Positions 59,139 through 64,000 of a DNA stretch of 64,000 nucleotides are shown piece by piece. The position numbers and the translations under genes were made by a program. Position 1 is the first letter of the stretch. Every line of letters begins with the position of its first letter. Below the pieces are notes generated by a model. That model worked only from the letters and a program-made list of their open reading frames with translations. It was not told the origin of the DNA and ran no database searches. This DNA is from Pegea sp. RAD2-039 (lineage: Eukaryota > Chordata > Thaliacea > Salpida > Salpidae): positions 372,001-436,000 of the forward strand of contig JAQGEQ010000177.1 of assembly GCA_034620365.1 (NCBI GenBank), in the 5' to 3' direction.

Positions 59139-60969
59139 TGCAACTTAATAAAAAATTAAAACCTGAATTATTTTTCAAATTATTTAAGTTATATTAAGAA
59201 ATCAGTTTGAAGTTTGAATTTATATCGTAAAAAAGAATAAACAAAAATACAAATATCAAAAGAAAATATCCAGTAATTGGAAAGATTCCATCAAGAAAAT
59301 TGACTCAAAATAATAAGCTAAGTTACAAATTTAACTAATTCTTTTTAATTAGTAAATAATTCATAGATATATCAACAAAATATAGAATTTAAGAAAATTA
59401 ATTAAAGATAAACAATCAAAATCAAAAAGAATATAGATTTTAGCTTAAATAAAGTCAAAACTAAGATATATATACAAGCTTTATAATCTTAAATCGGTTT
59501 TTAAGTTCTCTATATTTATAAATTTCAATTAATTTCAAGAGAGGTAGTATTTATAATTCTCAATAAAATAGACTTTCATCATTAAATATATTTTTTAAAT
59601 ATTTTAAATTAATTATTAAAATAAAATATCAAAGAAATTTTGAAATAATAAAGGCTATTTGTCAAACATAATTGTAAATTCAAAGGTAACTTAATAATTA
59701 ATTTGTTATGAATGCAGCAGTCTGCAAAACAAAACTTTTGTTGCTATAGGTGAACTCCCTACTATGAGTATGCTAGTAAATAATTAGCTTTTAAACTGTA
59801 TAATAAATACTAATGATTTATAAAGTTATTGCATGTAGTACTTATTTAAACTAAAAATTAATTAATTACACTTTAAATTATAAACTTCAAATCAAAGCAT
59901 ACAACAGAATATACAAATGTAAGGACAAACGCTTACAATGTAATTCTTTAAAATGAAATTATCGCATGTAGTACTTATTTAAACTAATTAAGTAGTTACA
60001 GTGATATATAAATCACTTCGATAGTTAAATTTTTTTAATAGTTTCATCTAAAAGTTTGTGACTCTTGCAAAGAAAAAAAATATCATAAATTGAATGAATT
60101 GTGATGAAAATATATAGTTGTTAAAAACGCTTTCAAAACATCTTAATAAAAACCTTAAAGACTTACTAATTTACTAATAGTAAAATCATTTTATAAATAT
60201 GAATTACTAAATTCAAAAAAATGAAACATCTAACACCCAGCCTTGTTATTTAGAGTTACTAAAATGTACTATAGAGTAAATCAAAGTTTCTAGCTAGAAT
60301 TGTAACTTTTTAGAAAAGTTTGACAAAAAAATAACTATTTGATTTAAAATAAAAGTAAAAAAGAATTGAAGTTGATAAAATTTGAGCTTGATGCAAATAT
60401 TTTCGAGAAATTGAGATTTAGCTAAACTTAAGTATCTAAATTGAAATCACAATTAGAAATTTATATTTTAAATAAATTTATAAAACCAATTTATTTTCAA
60501 AGTTATCTAAGAAGTAGTTTAAACATTTAATAACTGCCCCTAATTTATTTATATTTGACCGAATAAATTCATTTAGTTTAATGTATAAGACTAAATCTTA
60601 CAAAATACATAAAACTACTTGCAATTAAAAAACTAAAGTAACAAAATTAGGAATTATAATACCAGCGTGCTTGTCCAAATCTTTGCAGATTTACATATTT
60701 AAAAATACAACTTTACTTACAAATAAATTTTATATATTTGTATAAATAGTGTAAATTAATTGCAACTATTTAGTTGTTTATTTGCTGAAAAAATATTTGA
60801 AATGCAAATTTTTCATTTTCTGTTGTTTATAATTTGTTAAAAATATTTTCATTATTTGTAAATATTTTAGAATAAGTATTTTACATTTTTTTAGATTAGT
60901 CTATAGCTTTATTAGTTGTTGAGTATATTTGTTTTTCTTAGTAAAAAACTCTTTAGAAAAGTCTTTATG

Positions 60970-61017
<48 letters not shown>

Positions 61018-61239
61018 GTAATATTAGCTACGATCTTCTATACGATCTCAGAAGAGATATTTATTATCTTTCTCAATTAACTAATAATCAAAAAGTATTA
61101 AAACATTTTCAAGTTGACAGTTTCTAAAACTAGTGATAAATTTTCAAGTAAAGTCTTCTAGATAATAATTTAACTGAAATTGTTTTTTAGCGTAAGAAAA
61201 TATTACTTTAAAAGTTATTTCTTTTTAATCTTAACAAAA
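59139..61239. other. Intergenic region between divergent genes
   Basis: AGMO (minus) and the LDLa gene (plus) point away from each other. The 2.1 kb hold no gene. A (TTA)n microsatellite lies near the right end. Confidence 0.4.
60971..61017. repeat. (TTA)n microsatellite
   Basis: About 16 perfect TTA units, 220 bp upstream of the LDLa gene start. Confidence 0.95.
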
Positions 61240-64000
61240 ATGAATTTTTTATTTTCAACTTATCTCTTCGCCATATATACAATGTTTTTTGCATGTACAG
61301 GTTTGTTAATTAGATATAATTAAACATAAAGATTAGTTTCAGTTTTTGATTATACCTTTTATAATTTCTGTTTGTTTTTTGAAAATCAAACTACTTTATT
61401 GCTTATAAACAACTGTTTATAATATCTTCATTTATTTACTTCTTTATTTATATGTTGCCACTAAATGATAAATATATATGTTTCATAATTGCTTTCATAT
61501 TTAGGGTATAATTTAAAAGAACCAGACAAAAAATGTCTTTACAACACATAAATACGAATCTAGAAAAGATGTGTCATTCAAACTAGAATTTGAGAATTAT
61601 AACCAACCTTACATCTATCTTGTCTTAATATTTATCTTTATATTTATTTTTTGGGTCTTTTATAAGCTGGCAGAGTTAGAGTTAAAATTGATGTTATAAA
61701 TTCAGACGATGATTCATAATATGATTATTTGTCAAGCTAAAAACTTATAGTGATACCTAAATTAACGAAATATAATTATATAAACCTACTAAGTTGACAT
61801 ATAGGATAAGTTTGAACTTGAATAAATTAAATAAACATTGCATGAACAGAATTATGTTTATGTATTTACGAGTAATGATCATAATAAATATCATTAATAT
61901 TATTAAATAAATTATTAATTATAATTATTAATATTATTAATAAATATTAGGTCTTATTCTACCACGAATCTCTGAACCATGTAGACCTGAAGATGGTCTT
62001 CACAGATGTTCTTCAAAAGCTTGCATATATAGAATGGCTGCTGGCTTGGGTTGTGATGATAGAATTAACTGTACTGATGATGAGGTTTCTTGTTTTTTAA
62101 TTTCATATCAGCAACAAGAGTAAGTTTAATTTTCTGTTTTTTGTTAAAAATAACTTTTGAAGAATTTGAATATTTTGTTAAACTTTAAGTTACAGTTAGT
62201 CAAGTTTTGATGTAGAAAGGTGGATTGTAGTCTGTTTAAACTTAAAATAAAATAATAAATGCTAAGAGCGCAAAAAATGTTTTGATTTGACTAAAAGTAA
62301 AGTCTAATTTAGGTGAATGGTAAACAAAATTGTGAAGAAAGAAACGAAATCGTTTTTAATTTAAAATAAATATTAAAGATGATTTTTTCTAGGTGCGTAA
62401 AACGAGAAAATTTAAAGATATGCGCAGGTCCGCATCGACATCTGAAATTCAATTGTCGTAGTGATGAGTTTGAGTGTAAAAAGGTAAATTTTTTCCAAGA
62501 GATTCACACAATGAATGTAAGGTCGAGTATCCTGGTTTTTATTATTTAAGAATTTTATAATTTATGAAATAGTTTGTTTCGCAAACTAATTAAAAATAAA
62601 ATATAGTCTAATTAAAACTATGATTTAAACAGTTTTAATACTTAAACAAATATAAATTTGCAGGAATCCAACGACAAAAGTAATAAAAACAAATCGATTG
62701 ATGTATGTCACAATGAGACACATTTCCAATGTCTCGACAAATCATCTCGATGTATCTTACGAGAAATGGTGATGGATGGAAAAGTAGATTGTAAGGATAA
62801 AAGTGATGAGAAGGAAATCCTTAATTGTTACAAAAAAACAGAGTTTACTTGTAGAGATAATTATCGATGTATTCCTCGCTATCGTGTTAATGATGGTTTC
62901 AGTGATTGTTTAGATAGTTCAGATGAGAATAGAACTCAGTTCAGTTGTTATGAAGAAACTGAATTCAGTTGTAATGAAAAACGTTGTATACCTAGATCTT
63001 GGGTAGGAAATTCAATTGAAGATTGTAAATCAGGAGAAGATGAAAATTATAAATTTAGTAAATGTCTTAGTGATGAATTTCAATGTTTAGATAAAAGCAG
63101 ATGCTTGCCAACAAGTTATGTTTGTGATGGAATACTAAATTGTAAAGATGGAAGCGATGAAATTGAGTTTTGTAACTTAAGTAACTACATACGTTGTCAT
63201 GAAGGTGAAGTAAAATTATTCCAACCAATTATACAACAAAAAGAGATAAAAATTTTTCCAACTAAAGGAATCAAACTTTGTTCTGATCTAGTTTTTGGAT
63301 TTAAATGCTTTGTAGAAACTAGTAACTCACTAAATGCTTCAAAAAGTATTAAAAAAGAAATAAGAACTGTTCCTCAACAGTATATCAACAACAACATTTC
63401 CATTTGTTTCTCACAAGAAGATAGATGTTACAATGAAGAAAATCAGTTTGTTTGTTCAAGATGTTTAGACAACAAAACTATAATTTCTAAATCACAAATT
63501 TGTGACAACTACATCGACTGTCCAGACATGTCAGATGAATGTACATGTGGAAACAATGAAATAGAACCACTTTGTGAGATGATGTATCCAATCACAACTT
63601 CTAGTAAGCGTTCAAATCAATTAAATTTCAATCAAATTTGTAATCAAGTAGTTGATTTGAAAGATGGAATTGATGAAAAGTTTTGTAATTACAAAGTTCT
63701 TTCGATGCTGACAAAATCGAATTATCAAACACATCGATGTTTTTCTAATAATTTAGCTAAAAAGACAGAGCTTGAAGGGAACACTTTTGGAAAGTTTTGT
63801 GATGGAAAAGTTGAATGTCCATTAAGAGATGATGAGTGCTCTTCTCAATGTGAAGGAAGCAGTGTTAAATTTGATCGAGTTCATAACGCAACATCCTCTG
63901 TTTTTATAAGCGAAAATTCAATAGGATTTATGGAGCAGAGAAAAGTTAAAGATTACTTTAGCAATTGCGCTCCTTTCATATATTCTGATCTTCCTTTTAA
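61240..64000 (+). CDS. Multi-LDLa-repeat secreted or receptor protein, 5' part
   Basis: Exons: 61,240-61,300; 61,951-62,119; 62,393-62,483; 62,664 to beyond the window (still open at 64,000), giving 552 visible residues. Exon 1 is a signal peptide (MNFLFSTYLFAIYTMFFACT). An LDL-receptor class A repeat follows in exon 2 (CSSKACIYRM...CDDRINCTDDE). Exon 4 holds four successive repeats ending in DKSDE, DSSDE, SGEDE and DGSDE, and later one ending PDMSDEC and two diverged ones (KDGIDEKFC, GKVECPLRDDEC). The Ca-binding acidic D-x-S-D-E motif is well kept. Repeats of this kind bind lipoproteins or other ligands. LDLa arrays ahead of a seven-helix domain occur in GRL101/relaxin-type receptors, but no membrane segment is inside the window, so the class is open. 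Splice phases agree at all three introns. Confidence 0.8.

Overview
The window is nuclear DNA from an invertebrate animal. It is very A+T-rich (roughly 70-75% by eye), genes are sparse, short GT-AG introns are common, and animal-type genes sit among non-LTR and LTR retroelement remnants, a SINE-like dispersed repeat and long simple repeats. I cannot name the phylum. Almost every start codon has a pyrimidine-rich AG acceptor-like site within about 5-60 nt upstream, which would fit spliced-leader trans-splicing, but this is an inference.

Layout. 1-6,700: gene-poor DNA, then a broken LINE on the minus strand (3,098-6,710). 6,976-8,800: a half-kilobase (AAGT)n array joined to a dispersed repeat. 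8,833-10,821: intronless cytosolic arginyl-tRNA synthetase. 13,985-42,214: a plus-strand family cluster, in order kinase A, LRR1-like A, LRR1-like B, kinase B, LRR1-like C. All five are intronless and are separated by repeat-rich DNA (LTR element remnant 19.2-20.6 kb, second LINE copy 36.3-38.0 kb). 44,075-45,343: secreted acid lipase on the minus strand. 47.1-47.6 kb: an orphan phosphoglucomutase-2-like exon and a small doubtful ORF. 48,685-49,337: MED31 in two exons. 49,561-50,871: an unrecognised 436-residue protein. 52,184-54,629: BCD1/ZNHIT6 in nine exons, minus strand. 56,920-59,138: alkylglycerol monooxygenase in ten exons, minus strand. 61,240-64,000: the 5' part of a secreted or receptor protein with many LDL-receptor class A repeats, running off the window.

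The most unusual part is the kinase/LRR1 cluster. The LRR proteins have the architecture of LRR1, the substrate receptor of cullin-2 ubiquitin ligases: N-terminal domain, leucine-rich repeats, BC-box/Cul2-box and a CxC...C...C tail. They are clearly diverged paralogues, and copy B has lost the key BC-box residues. The two kinases have an HLD instead of HRD catalytic loop. They differ along most of their length but share a 108-bp stretch with one mismatch, covering the activation segment and helix F, which looks like recent gene conversion. A kinase and a ubiquitin-ligase receptor that amplify together could act on the same substrates; that link is a hypothesis.

The housekeeping genes (arginyl-tRNA synthetase, MED31, BCD1, AGMO) are complete and well supported. 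I assembled the exons of BCD1, AGMO and the LDLa gene by hand from splice sites and reading phase.
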